Shown here: piece by piece, positions 17,218 to 26,016 of the stretch
How the letters are laid out: every line of letters begins with the position of its first letter
How positions within the stretch are numbered: position 1 is the first letter of the stretch
NCBI RefSeq assembly: GCF_007830265.1
Contig: NZ_VLKE01000001.1
Coordinates: forward strand, 3,844,001-3,908,000
DNA: 64,000 nt
Direction of reading: 5' to 3'
Origin: Micromonospora olivasterospora
GTDB lineage: Bacteria; Actinomycetota; Actinomycetes; Mycobacteriales; Micromonosporaceae
The notes under the pieces: model-generated
The model's input: the letters and a program-made list of their open reading frames with translations, nothing else
What the model was told of the DNA's origin: nothing
The model's database searches: none
Translations under genes and position numbers: made by a program

Positions 17218-17256
17218 GGGCAGGGGGCGGCGTCGGTTCTTCGTCGCCCCCTGCCC
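17218..17256 (+). terminator. Hairpin between precursor gene and linH
   Basis: A 15-bp stem with one G-U pair (17218-17232 and 17242-17256) and a 9-nt loop, starting 7 nt after the precursor stop. It probably acts as a partial terminator or 3' stabiliser, giving excess precursor mRNA over the modification genes, a common RiPP arrangement. Confidence 0.65.
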
Positions 17257-17295
17257 GCGCCACTCCGCAAACAGGACGGCCGATCCCCTCGAGAG

Positions 17296-19149
17296 GTGAC
17301 GAAACCGGTGGGAATCATAGCCCGGGTCGCGCGCTCGCTTTTTGCGCCGCGTTCCCTCAGCCGCTCCGATACGCTCGCCGTGGCCGAGCGCCTGAGCGCC
17401 GCGACGCATCTTGTGGCGAGCCTGGAGCTGCTGCGCAGAAGCGGAGACCGAAAACCCGGTGGCGTCAACAACTGGGCCATCAGCCGGGAGAACATGAGCC
17501 ACCAGGCCATGGCGACCAGGTTCTTCGACAAGGTGTCCGGGCCGCGGGCTAGTGCCGCCCTGCACCTGGCCCGGGCCGCCTCGGCCGCCTTCCTGCTGGC
17601 CCCCACGGACAGAATGCGAAAGAGCCGGCTCTCGGCGAACGCAATCATCACCGGGGCGTCCATCGGAACCTTTCCCAGCCAGCTCTACGGCACCGACGGG
17701 TCCGACCAGGCGTCCTTTCTCGTCCAGGCGGCGGTCACCGTCGCGCGTTCCAGCCGGCAGCCGCGGGTCGCCGACGCCGCCCTCTGGTTCCTCGGGCTCC
17801 AGTCGACGTTGAACTACGCGGCGTCCGGCTGGGTCAAGATGGTCAGCCCCACCTGGCGTACGGGCCGGGCGTTGCCCGGCGTGATGCGGACCGTCACGTA
17901 TGGGCACGAGGGTGCTTGGCGGACGGCGGAGCGGTTCCCCGTCGCCGCCCGCACACTGGGGCACGCGGTGCTCGCCATGGAATGCCTGTTCCCCCTGGTG
18001 TTCGTCGCCCGCGGTCGCCTCGCTCCCACGTTCGTCGGCTCCGCCGCCGCCTTCCATGCCGTGAACGCCGCAGCCATGGGGCTCGGCCGGTTCGTCGGCG
18101 CCTTCTGCGCGATGCACCCGGCCGTGCTCTACGTGACCGATCCCCGCCGCAGGTCCCGTGGCACGGCTGGCGAGCCGCCCCGGAACGACCTGCTCCCCGT
18201 CGTTGCGGCGGGGCTGGCGGCGGCGACCCTCGCGGGTGGGATGGCGGCGCAGGCGGCCCGCGCCCGGAAGGTGGCGCGTGGCCGGCAGGGCATGCGTCGC
18301 GTACGCACCCGCAGCGGCAACGTCCTCGCCTACCTCACGGAGAACCCGCAGGCGGCCGGGCCGGTCGTCTTCTTCGAGTCCGCCCTCGCGGCGAGCGACC
18401 TGCACTGGGAGTGGCTGCGTCGGGAGGTCTCCCAGCACCTCTCGACCGTCGTCTACCAACGCGCCGGCTATGGTGCCAGCGAGTCCCGGGACCGGCGCCC
18501 GTTCCGGCTGGCGAGCGCCGTCGAGGACTTCGCGGACCTGGCCCGCGAAACGGCGGGGGAGCGGCCCGTCATCATCGTCGGTCACTCCCTGGGCGGATAC
18601 CTCGCCCTGCGCTCGGGGCAGCTCCTCGGCGACCAGGTGAAGGGGGTCGTCCTGCTCGACTCGAGCCACCCCGGCGAGCTCGACCGGTCCCCACGGCAGG
18701 CCGGCGGCGCGGTCATGCTCGACACCACCCTGCGGCTGATGGCCCCGTCCATGCGCATCGGCATGGGCCCCCTGCTGCAGATCCCCCGAGCGATCCACCG
18801 GCTACCGGCCGACGTGCTGGAGTTGGCGCTGTGCCAGTACCGCGACGCCCGGCTGTGGAACGCGAGTCACCGGGAATGGAAGGCCACGAGAGCCGAGTTC
18901 GCTGCCTTCGACGGAATGTTGCCAAAGCTGACCGCGGAGGTGCTGTGCCTGTCGGCCGAGGCGACGCTGACGGACGACCCGGTCCAGACGGAACTGCACC
19001 GGGAGCTCGCGGAATCGGGCCGGGCCGGGGCACACCACGTGGTCGAGGGGGCGGACCACGAGTCGATCGTCACCGAGGAGCGGCACGCGACCGAGGTCGC
19101 CGCGCGGATCGGGGCGTTCGTGCGTGGGCTGACGGAGGGGCGGCCGTGA
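17296..19149 (+). CDS. linH: LinH-like membrane/alpha-beta hydrolase protein
   Basis: A 617-residue two-part protein. Residues about 1-310 are membrane-associated with several hydrophobic segments (VADAALWFLGLQSTLNYAAS, HAVLAMECLFPLVFVA, VVAAGLAAATLAGG). Residues about 335-615 form an alpha/beta hydrolase with the nucleophile elbow GHSLGG (Ser431) and a C-terminal GADHESI (His588). This combination matches CypH/LinH, which together with LinL is universal in linaridin clusters and is needed for post-translational modification; work on salinipeptin-type systems points to peptide epimerisation (from memory). Its end overlaps linL by 4 nt (GTGA). GTG 17296 is used; GTG 17308 is an alternative. 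Confidence 0.8.
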   Translation: MTKPVGIIARVARSLFAPRSLSRSDTLAVAERLSAATHLVASLELLRRSGDRKPGGVNNWAISRENMSHQAMATRFFDKVSGPRASAALHLARAASAAFLLAPTDRMRKSRLSANAIITGASIGTFPSQLYGTDGSDQASFLVQAAVTVARSSRQPRVADAALWFLGLQSTLNYAASGWVKMVSPTWRTGRALPGVMRTVTYGHEGAWRTAERFPVAARTLGHAVLAMECLFPLVFVARGRLAPTFVGSAAAFHAVNAAAMGLGRFVGAFCAMHPAVLYVTDPRRRSRGTAGEPPRNDLLPVVAAGLAAATLAGGMAAQAARARKVARGRQGMRRVRTRSGNVLAYLTENPQAAGPVVFFESALAASDLHWEWLRREVSQHLSTVVYQRAGYGASESRDRRPFRLASAVEDFADLARETAGERPVIIVGHSLGGYLALRSGQLLGDQVKGVVLLDSSHPGELDRSPRQAGGAVMLDTTLRLMAPSMRIGMGPLLQIPRAIHRLPADVLELALCQYRDARLWNASHREWKATRAEFAAFDGMLPKLTAEVLCLSAEATLTDDPVQTELHRELAESGRAGAHHVVEGADHESIVTEERHATEVAARIGAFVRGLTEGRP

Positions 19150-19691
19150 CCGCGCGGCAGCCGGGCCGGAGCGGCCTCGTGACGCTCGGGGCGTGCCTCG
19201 GCCTCGGCGCCTGGTTCGTCGCCAGCGTGTTGAGCCAACATCCGCAACGCGTCTTCGACAAACTCCGGCGCCATGATCCGACCGGCACCATGCTTCCCGA
19301 CTGGCGGTTCTTCGCCCCGGAGCCGGCGCAGCACGACTTCGTGCTGCTCGTCCGGTGCCTGGGGCACGACGGCGCGGAGTCCCCGTGGGAGAGCGTGGTC
19401 GAGATCAGCCCGCGGGCCTGGACCCACGGGTTCTGGCACCCGGCACGCCGGATGGACAAAGCGGTGCACGACCTGTGCGACCAGTTGACCCGGCATCTCG
19501 GCCTGCTCGGTGACGACGGCACGTCCACTCCCGCCTACGCCCTGATGCGGGGCGTGGTGGAGCGACACGTCAGGGCGAAGGCCGGTGGGCCTCCGCCGAA
19601 GGGGTTCCAGTTCGTCATCGCCCGTGCCGCCGGCTACGACGACCGCGAGGAGCCCGAGTACGTCTACCTCTCCCGATTCGAGTCGCTGTGA
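19146..19691 (+). CDS. linL: LinL-like protein
   Basis: A 181-residue protein with one N-terminal TM segment (LVTLGACLGLGAWFVASVLS) followed by a soluble domain starting with MLPDWRFFAPEPAQHDFVLLVR and ending EPEYVYLSRFESL. It has the size and layout of CypL/LinL, the small partner of LinH in linaridin biosynthesis. Its start overlaps linH and its stop overlaps the FAD enzyme gene, each by 4 nt, so expression is coupled. It probably acts at the membrane in complex with LinH. No catalytic motif is recognised. Confidence 0.72.
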   Translation: MTARQPGRSGLVTLGACLGLGAWFVASVLSQHPQRVFDKLRRHDPTGTMLPDWRFFAPEPAQHDFVLLVRCLGHDGAESPWESVVEISPRAWTHGFWHPARRMDKAVHDLCDQLTRHLGLLGDDGTSTPAYALMRGVVERHVRAKAGGPPPKGFQFVIARAAGYDDREEPEYVYLSRFESL

Positions 19692-21226
19692 CGGCTCGCC
19701 AGGAACCACCACCCGCCGAGGCCGACGATCCGGACGTCGTGATCGTGGGCTCCGGACACAACGGGCTGGCGGCAGCGGTCCTGCTGAGCCGGGCGGGCCT
19801 CCGGGTGACGGTGTACGAGGCGGCGGAAGAGGCGGGCGGCGGGGCCCGGACCGTCGAGACGATGGGGCGGGGGATCTGGCACGACATCTGCTCGTCCGTC
19901 CACCCGATGGGACTCGCCTCTCCCTTCTTCGCGGCGTTCGACCTCGCGGCGCACGGCGTGACGATGCTGCAACCCGAAGCGGCGTACGCCCACCCCCTCG
20001 ACGGAGGACGCGCGGGGATGGCGTGGACCGACCTGGACCGTACGGTGGCGGGGCTCGGGGGGGACGGTCGGGCGTGGCGTCAAATTTTCGCCCCTCTCGT
20101 CCGAGACTGGCGCGAGATCGCCGCGACCGTCATGTCAGACCTGCGCAACCCGCTGCGGGGGCTATCCCCGGCCACCGTGCGGTTCGGTCTACGCGCCGCC
20201 CTGCTCGGCCGCCGCCACCTCCCCGCCCGCCTCCACGACACCGTCGCGGGAGCCATGCTCACGGGCGTCAACCTGCACGGAGTCGTCCGGCCCGACGCGC
20301 TGGCGCCGACGGCGGTCGGGCTGACGCTCGCCCTGCTGGCGCACGCGGTCGGGTGGCCGATCCCGCAGGGCGGCAGCCGGTCGATCGTCGAGGCACTCGT
20401 GGCCGACCTGCGGCGGCACGGCGGCCGCCTCCACACCGGGCACCGAGTGGACGACGTACGGGAGTTGCCCCCGGCGAGGGCGGTGATCCTCAACCTCGGG
20501 CCGGCGGGAGTGACGCGGGTGGCCGGGGCTGTGCTGCCCGACCGGTACCGCCGGCGGCTCCGCCGCTACCGGTACGGCCCCGGTGCCTGCAAGATCGACT
20601 TTCTGCTCGCCGATCCGGTGCCGTGGGACAACCCCGAGTGCCGGCGCGCGGGCACGTTGCACCTCGTCGGCGGGCGCGCCGAGGCGCTGGCAGCGGCGCG
20701 GCAGGTCAACGCCGGATCGCACGCCGACCGGCCGTACGTGCTCGCCGTCCAGCCCGGGGTCGTGGACTACGGCCGCGCGCCGGCGGGCCTGCACGTCCTC
20801 TCCACGTACTGTCACGTGCCCCACGGGTCGCCGGTCGACGCCGGCGACATCGTGACCGCGCAGATCGAACGGTTCGCGAGCGGCTTCCGTGGGACGGTAC
20901 TCGACCGCCGGGTGCGAACGGCTCGCGATCTCGCCCGGTACAACGAGAACTACGTGGGGGGCGACATCATGTCGGGCCGGCTGACCCTCCTCCAGACCGT
21001 ACGGCGCCCGCGCCCCGGCCTGCACCCGTACGCGACCCCGATGCCCTGGCTCTACCACTGTTCGGCCGCCAGCCCCCCTGGGCCGGGAATCCACGGCATG
21101 GCCGGATACCACGTGGCCCGGCGGGTGCTGCGCGAGCGGTTCGGATTCGAGGCGGATCCCCTCACGCTCCTGCGCCGCGAGGCCACGAAAATTGACGCCG
21201 CGAATGGGGAGAATGGCCGCAGATGA
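19688..21226 (+). CDS. FAD-dependent oxidoreductase, phytoene-desaturase-like, of the RiPP cluster
   Basis: A 512-residue flavoprotein. The dinucleotide-binding motif VVIVGSGHNGLAAAVLLSRAG is at residues 17-37, with the acidic end of strand 2 in VTVYEAAEEAGGGARTVE. The C-terminal GIHGMAGYHVARRVL block closes the FAD site as in carotenoid desaturase and NAD(P)/FAD oxidoreductase families. The middle holds the substrate domain. Oxidoreductases of this kind (often called LinE) occur in non-cypemycin linaridin clusters such as legonaridin-type ones. Its reaction there is not established to my knowledge; oxidation or dehydrogenation of the peptide is plausible. 4-nt overlaps on both sides. Confidence 0.82.
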   Translation: MTARQEPPPAEADDPDVVIVGSGHNGLAAAVLLSRAGLRVTVYEAAEEAGGGARTVETMGRGIWHDICSSVHPMGLASPFFAAFDLAAHGVTMLQPEAAYAHPLDGGRAGMAWTDLDRTVAGLGGDGRAWRQIFAPLVRDWREIAATVMSDLRNPLRGLSPATVRFGLRAALLGRRHLPARLHDTVAGAMLTGVNLHGVVRPDALAPTAVGLTLALLAHAVGWPIPQGGSRSIVEALVADLRRHGGRLHTGHRVDDVRELPPARAVILNLGPAGVTRVAGAVLPDRYRRRLRRYRYGPGACKIDFLLADPVPWDNPECRRAGTLHLVGGRAEALAAARQVNAGSHADRPYVLAVQPGVVDYGRAPAGLHVLSTYCHVPHGSPVDAGDIVTAQIERFASGFRGTVLDRRVRTARDLARYNENYVGGDIMSGRLTLLQTVRRPRPGLHPYATPMPWLYHCSAASPPGPGIHGMAGYHVARRVLRERFGFEADPLTLLRREATKIDAANGENGRR

Positions 21227-21972
21227 TCACTCACGCGTATTACCGCGAGAAATTGGCAAGCGTCTACGACCGGATGTACCCCTTCATCGAGGTGGACACC
21301 GGCCACACCGTCGACCTGCTGAGCAGGCTCGTTCCTCCGCCCGCGCGGGTCCTCGAACTGGGCGTCGGGACGGGCCGGCTGGCGCTCCCGCTCGCCGACG
21401 CGGGATACCGGGTGCGCGGCATCGACGGGTCGGCGGCGATGCTGGCCCGCCTCAAAGAGAAGGATCCGGAGGGCCGGGTCGAGGTCGAGTTGGCCGACTT
21501 CACCTCCTCGCACACCGGCGGGACGTACGACCTGATCTTCACGGTGCTCAACACGTTCTTCTCCGCCGTGACCCGGGAACAGCAACTGGGCTGCCTACGC
21601 CTGGTACGAGAGCAGCTGGAGCCAGAGGGACGCTTCCTGATGGAGGTGTTCGAGCCGACCCTGTTCCACGGCCTGGACCAACCGTCGTTCTCCGTCCGGC
21701 ATCTCGGGGACAAGGGCGTGATGCTCGACATGCTGAGCGTGGACCGGTCGCGGCAACTCATGGTGGGCACCCACACCGTCATCGACGGAGGCGTACCCGA
21801 GACGACGCAGCACGTCGTGCGCTACGCGTTCCCCAGCGAGCTGGACCTGCTCGCGGAGCTGAGCGGCCTGCGCCTCGTGGACCGGTGGGGCGACTTCACC
21901 GGTCAGCCGTTCACGAGCGCCAGTCATCGGCATGTCTCCGTCTACGCGAGGGCGGACCACGAGCCGCGCTAG
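21223..21972 (+). CDS. linM: CypM/LinM-like peptide alpha-N-methyltransferase
   Basis: A 249-residue class I methyltransferase. It opens with HAYYREKLASVYDRMYP, has motif I VLELGVGTGRLALPLADAG, then VRGIDGSAAMLARLKEKDPEG, and ends with FTSASHRHVSVYARA. This pattern is close to CypM, which dimethylates the N-terminal amine of cypemycin using SAM. Position as last gene of the tightly overlapping linH-linL-FAD-linM run supports the same role here. The ATGA overlap at 21223-21226 couples it to the FAD enzyme. The next operon starts 11 nt after its stop, so read-through is possible. Confidence 0.85.
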   Translation: MITHAYYREKLASVYDRMYPFIEVDTGHTVDLLSRLVPPPARVLELGVGTGRLALPLADAGYRVRGIDGSAAMLARLKEKDPEGRVEVELADFTSSHTGGTYDLIFTVLNTFFSAVTREQQLGCLRLVREQLEPEGRFLMEVFEPTLFHGLDQPSFSVRHLGDKGVMLDMLSVDRSRQLMVGTHTVIDGGVPETTQHVVRYAFPSELDLLAELSGLRLVDRWGDFTGQPFTSASHRHVSVYARADHEPR

Positions 21973-21982
21973 CGTTGGTCGG

Positions 21983-23434
21983 GTGACTGAGCCGAACCAG
22001 GTCCTCCCGGCCCCGCCCGCCGACCTGCCCGCCACCCTCGGGGCGCTGCGGGCGGCCGGGCACCGCCACCGCACGGTCAAGCAGGAACTCCGCGACAACC
22101 TCCTCGCCCGGATGCGCACGGGCGAGGAGCGCTTTCCGGGCATCGTCGGGTACGACGACACGGTGCTGCCCGAGGTCGAGCGGGCGCTGCTCGCCGGCCA
22201 CGACATGGTGCTGCTCGGCGAGCGCGGCCAGGGCAAGACCCGGCTGATCCGCTCCCTGGTCGCCCTGCTCGACGAGTGGACCCCGGTCATTCCCGGCTCG
22301 GTGCTCAACGAGCATCCCATGCGCCCGCTCACCCCGGCCGCCCGGGCGCTGGTCGCCGAGCGCGGCGACGACCTGCCGATCGGCTGGCTGCACCGCTCGG
22401 TGCGGTACGGCGAGAAGCTGGCCACCCCCGACACCAGCGTCGGCGACCTAATCGGTGACGTGGACCCGGTCCGGGTGGCCCAGGGGCGCACCCTCGGCGA
22501 CCCGGAGACGATCCACTTCGGGTTGGTGCCGCGCACCAACCGGGGGATCTTCGCCGTCAACGAGCTGCCGGACCTGGCCGAGCGGATCCAGGTGGCGCTG
22601 CTCAACGTGCTGGAGGAGCGGGACATCCAGGTCCGCGGCTACCAGCTGCGGCTGCCGCTCGACCTGTTCCTGGTGGCCAGCGCCAACCCGGAGGACTACA
22701 CCAACCGGGGCCGGATCATCACCCCGCTGAAGGACCGCTTCGGCGCGGAGATCCGTACCCACTACCCGCTCGACGTGGACCTGGAGCTGGCGCTGATCCG
22801 GCAGGAGGCCGACCTGGTGGCCGAGGTACCGGAGCACGTGCTGGAGGTCCTCGCCCGGTTCGCCCGGGCGGTGCGCGAGTCGCCGTCGGTGGACCCGCGC
22901 TCCGGCGTCTCGGCCCGGTTCGCCATCGCCGCCGCGGAGACCGTCGCCGCCGCCGCGCTGCGCCGCTCCGGCCTGCTCGCCGCCGGTCCGGCCGCCGAGG
23001 GGGTACGCCCCGAGGCCCCGGTCGCCCGCGTGGGCGACGCCGTGTCGGTGACCTCCACGCTGCGCGGCAAGGTGGAGTTCGAGAGCGGTGAGGAGGGGCG
23101 GGAGACGGAGATCCTGGCCCACCTGCTGCGGACCGCCACGGCCGAGGCGTTCCGGGCCCGGCTCGCGGGGCTGGACCTGTCCGGCTTCACCGCCCTCGTG
23201 GCGGACGGCAGGGTGGTCGAGACCGGCGAGCTGGTCTCCTCGGCCGAGTTGCTGCGCCAGGTCGGCACGGTGCCCGGGTTGGCCAAGGTGCTCGACCGGC
23301 TCGACCTGGGCGACGCCCCGACGCCGGAGGAGGCGGCGGCCGGCGTCGAGTTCGTCCTGGAGGGGCTGCACCTGACCCGCCGGCTGGGCAAGGACGTCAC
23401 CGAGTCCGGGCGCACCGTCTACGGCCAGGGCTGA
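21983..23434 (+). CDS. MoxR-type AAA+ ATPase
   Basis: A 483-residue AAA+ ATPase. Walker A GERGQGKT is at residues 79-86. The Walker B / presensor region reads GIFAVNELPDLAERIQVALLNVLEERDIQ, with sensor 1 in LVASANPEDYTNRGRIITPLKDRFGAEI. This is the magnesium-chelatase/MoxR class, which remodels partner proteins together with a VWA-domain protein. The VWA partner gene follows after only 2 nt. GTG 21983 is the likely start; an earlier in-frame one lies within linM. Known for the family: metal insertion or maturation of enzyme complexes. The client here is unknown. Confidence 0.88.
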   Translation: MTEPNQVLPAPPADLPATLGALRAAGHRHRTVKQELRDNLLARMRTGEERFPGIVGYDDTVLPEVERALLAGHDMVLLGERGQGKTRLIRSLVALLDEWTPVIPGSVLNEHPMRPLTPAARALVAERGDDLPIGWLHRSVRYGEKLATPDTSVGDLIGDVDPVRVAQGRTLGDPETIHFGLVPRTNRGIFAVNELPDLAERIQVALLNVLEERDIQVRGYQLRLPLDLFLVASANPEDYTNRGRIITPLKDRFGAEIRTHYPLDVDLELALIRQEADLVAEVPEHVLEVLARFARAVRESPSVDPRSGVSARFAIAAAETVAAAALRRSGLLAAGPAAEGVRPEAPVARVGDAVSVTSTLRGKVEFESGEEGRETEILAHLLRTATAEAFRARLAGLDLSGFTALVADGRVVETGELVSSAELLRQVGTVPGLAKVLDRLDLGDAPTPEEAAAGVEFVLEGLHLTRRLGKDVTESGRTVYGQG

Positions 23435-23436
23435 GC

Positions 23437-25389
23437 GTGGCGGGCAACCGGTTCCGGTACGGGCAGTGGCGCGGCGGCCCCGACCCGCTCGCCCCGCCGT
23501 ACGACGTGCGGGCCGCGGTGGACGCCGTCGGCGCGGAGGTGCTGTCCGGCGGCAGCCTGCGCGAGGCGCTGCGCGACCTGCTGCGCCGCGGCCCGCAGGG
23601 CCGGGGCGGCCTGGACGACCTGGCGGCCCGGGCGCGGCGCCTGCGCCGGGAGGCGATGCGCCGGGGCGACCTGGACGGGGCGGTGACCCGGGCCCGGGCC
23701 CTGCTCGACCAGGCGCTCGCCGCCGAGCGCGACGAGCTGCGCGGCCGGAACGGCGACGACGCCCGCTTCGCCGAGGCGGTGCTGGACAGCCTGCCCCGGT
23801 CGACCGCCCGGGCGGTGCAGGAGCTCGCCGAGTACCGGTGGGCGAGCGACGAGGCGCGGCAGACGTACCAGCGGATCCTCGACGGGCTGCGCGGCGAGGT
23901 GCTGGAGCAGCGGTTCGCCGGGCTGCGGGACGCGGCGCGGGCCGCCGCCGACCCGGCCGCGCAGCAGCGGCTCGCCGAGATGATGCGCGACCTCAACGAC
24001 CTGCTGGCCCGGCACGCCCGCGCGGAGGACACGACCGACGCGTTCGCCGAGTTCATGCGCCGGCACGGGGAGTTCTTCCCGGAACGCCCGGAGACGGTCG
24101 ACGAGCTGGTGGACGTGCTGGCCCGCCGGGCCGCCGCGGCCGAGCGGCTGATGCGGTCGCTGCCGGACCGGCAGCGCGAGGAGCTGGCCGGGCTGATGCG
24201 CCAGTCCCTCGGCGACCGGCTGGCCGGGGAGCTGGCCGCGCTGGGCGAGAACCTGCGGGCGCTGCGCCCCGATCTGAACTGGCACCGGGGCGAGCGGATC
24301 CGTGGCGAGCAGCCGCTCGGCTACGGTGCGGCGACGGGCGCGCTCGACGAGATCGCCGAGCTGGACGAGCTGCTGGACTCCCTCGACCAGGACCATCCGG
24401 GGGCCAGCCTCGACGACGTGGACGTCGAGGCGGTGGCCCGGACGCTGGGCCGGGACGCCGCCGACGACGTACGCCGGCTGCGGGAGCTGGAGCGGGAGCT
24501 GCGCCGGCAGGGGTGGGTGACCCGGGACGCCGACGGGCTGACGCTGAGCCCGAAGGCGCTGCGCCGGCTGGCGGGCACCGCCCTGCGCCGGGTCTTCGCG
24601 GACCTGACCGCCGGGCCGCGCGGGCAGCACGACCTGCGCTCGGCGGGCGCGGCCGGCGAGGTCAGCGGGGCGTCGCGGCCCTGGGAGTACGGCGACGAGC
24701 AGCCGCTCGACGTGGTGCGTACCCTCACCCGGGCGGTGCGCCGGGGCGGTCCGGGCGTGCCGGTGCAGTTGGCGGTCGAGGACTTCGAGGTGGTGGAGAC
24801 CGAGCGCCGGGCGTCGGCGGCGGTGGTGCTCTGCGTCGACCTGTCGTACTCGATGATCTCGCAGGGGCGCTGGGGGCCGATGAAGCAGACGGCGCTGGCC
24901 CTGTCGCACCTGGTGGCGACCCGGTTCCCGCAGGACGCCCTGCAGATCGTCGGGTTCGGCCGGGAGGCGGCGCCGCTGAGCCAGCAGGAGCTGGCCGCGG
25001 TGGAGCCGGACCTGCGGCAGGGCACCAACCTCCAGCACGCGCTGCGGCTGGCCGGCCGGCACCTGCGCCGGCACCCGGGCGCGGAGCCGGTGGTCCTCGT
25101 CGTCACCGACGGGGAGCCGACCGCCCACCTCGACCCGGACGACGGGGAGGCGCTGTTCCACTGGCCGCCCCTGCGCGAGACGATCGAGGCCACGATCCGC
25201 GAGGTGGACCGGCTGACCCGCGCCGGCGCCACGCTCAACCTGTTCATGCTCGGCGACGATCCGGGCCTGCGCCGCTTCGTCGACGCGGTCGCCCGGCGCA
25301 GTCGGGGCCGCATGTTCACCCCCGACCTCGACGACCTCGGCGAGTACGTCGTCTCCGACTACCTCCGCGCCCGCCACGGCCGCCGCTGA
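23437..25389 (+). CDS. VWA domain protein, partner of the AAA+ ATPase
   Basis: A 650-residue protein. The first about 430 residues are helical and very rich in Arg, Leu, Ala and Glu, with many predicted coiled-coil helices. The C-terminal von Willebrand factor A domain carries a MIDAS motif DLSYS at residues 468-472, a later LRQGTNLQHALR (MIDAS Thr) and VVLVVTDGEPTAHLD. It probably binds Mg2+ and a client, and is remodelled by the ATPase encoded 2 nt upstream. Antisense long frames over this gene are shadows. The stop is followed by repeat DNA. Confidence 0.88.
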   Translation: MAGNRFRYGQWRGGPDPLAPPYDVRAAVDAVGAEVLSGGSLREALRDLLRRGPQGRGGLDDLAARARRLRREAMRRGDLDGAVTRARALLDQALAAERDELRGRNGDDARFAEAVLDSLPRSTARAVQELAEYRWASDEARQTYQRILDGLRGEVLEQRFAGLRDAARAAADPAAQQRLAEMMRDLNDLLARHARAEDTTDAFAEFMRRHGEFFPERPETVDELVDVLARRAAAAERLMRSLPDRQREELAGLMRQSLGDRLAGELAALGENLRALRPDLNWHRGERIRGEQPLGYGAATGALDEIAELDELLDSLDQDHPGASLDDVDVEAVARTLGRDAADDVRRLRELERELRRQGWVTRDADGLTLSPKALRRLAGTALRRVFADLTAGPRGQHDLRSAGAAGEVSGASRPWEYGDEQPLDVVRTLTRAVRRGGPGVPVQLAVEDFEVVETERRASAAVVLCVDLSYSMISQGRWGPMKQTALALSHLVATRFPQDALQIVGFGREAAPLSQQELAAVEPDLRQGTNLQHALRLAGRHLRRHPGAEPVVLVVTDGEPTAHLDPDDGEALFHWPPLRETIEATIREVDRLTRAGATLNLFMLGDDPGLRRFVDAVARRSRGRMFTPDLDDLGEYVVSDYLRARHGRR

Positions 25390-25412
25390 CCCGACCTGAT
25401 CCGCAGCGGACG

Positions 25413-25494
25413 CCGGCCTGTCGGTGGGACGCGCCGGCCTGTAGGTGGGACGCGCTGGTCTGTCGGTGGGCGCGCTGGTCTGTCGGTGGGCGCG
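25413..25494 (+). repeat. Minisatellite, 4 x 20-21 bp, after the VWA gene
   Basis: Four tandem units: two of 21 bp (from 25413 and 25434, CCGGCCTGT-GGTGGGACGCG type) and two identical 20-bp units (25455-25474 and 25475-25494). It lies 23 nt after the VWA stop codon. No coding role is seen. Confidence 0.8.
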
Positions 25495-25585
25495 GGCTGA
25501 TCGCTTGGCTGGTCGCGGCGGGCTGCGAGGGATGGCCGCGGCCGACAGGTGGCCGTGCCCTCGGGACAGGACTGTTCTCGCGCCC

Positions 25586-25614
25586 CTGTGGAGCTGCCCC
25601 GCCTGTGCTACCGC
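25586..25614 (-). repeat. Dispersed 'GGGGCAGCTCCACAG' element, copy A
   Basis: Read on the minus strand, 25 of 29 bases match the element at 59921-59949, including GGGGCAGCTCCACAG and TAGCACA. It is in inverted orientation to copy B at 25840-25879; the two flank the 15-bp tandem array. Confidence 0.6.
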
Positions 25615-25678
25615 GCTCGCCCACGGCATCGGGCCCGCGCTGCCGGGGCCGCGTGCTGCCGGTGTCTGCGCCGCGCGC

Positions 25679-25843
25679 TGCCGGGGCCCACGCTGCCGGG
25701 GCCACGCTGCCGGGGCCCACGCCGCCGGGCCCACGCCGCCGGGGCCCACGCCGCCGGGGCCCACGCCGCCGGGGCCCACGCTGCCGGGGCCCGCGCTGCC
25801 GGTGTCTGCGCCGCCGGGGCCCACGCGGCCGGGGCCCGCACCG
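25679..25843 (+). repeat. Minisatellite, about 11 x 15 bp (GCCGCCGGGGCCCAC)
   Basis: About eleven imperfect tandem units of GCYGCCGGGGCCCAC; two units have lost one base (14 bp). Long frames reading AAGAH repeats here are not supported as genes because the 14-bp units shift the frame. Together with the neighbouring repeats it fills most of the gene-free stretch 25390-26016. Confidence 0.8.
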
Positions 25844-25879
25844 CCGATCGCCGGTAGCGCCGATGGGGCAGCTCCACAG
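25840..25879 (+). repeat. Dispersed 'GGGGCAGCTCCACAG' element, copy B
   Basis: A 40-bp segment matching 59910-59949 at 34 of 40 positions, beginning ACCGCCGATC and ending ATGGGGCAGCTCCACAG. Confidence 0.65.
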
Positions 25880-26016
25880 TGCCGGCACGGCACCGTCGTG
25901 CTGGCGCCTGAACGCGCCGCCATCCGAGTGTGCCGACGTCGTCGGCGAACCCGTCCGGGTGAACCAGGGCCGCCGCTCCGCCGGCCCGCCCCGGGCGGCG
26001 GGGTTGACTGGGAGCC

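Noticed and set aside
21983..25389. AAA+/VWA genes as part of the RiPP cluster
   Set aside because: They begin 11 nt after linM, but ATPase-VWA pairs are common alone in actinobacteria and have no known role in linaridins. Co-transcription remains possible.
25549..25857. A protein of AAGAH repeats
   Set aside because: The array has 14-bp units that break the frame, there is no ribosome site, and similar open frames exist in other phases.
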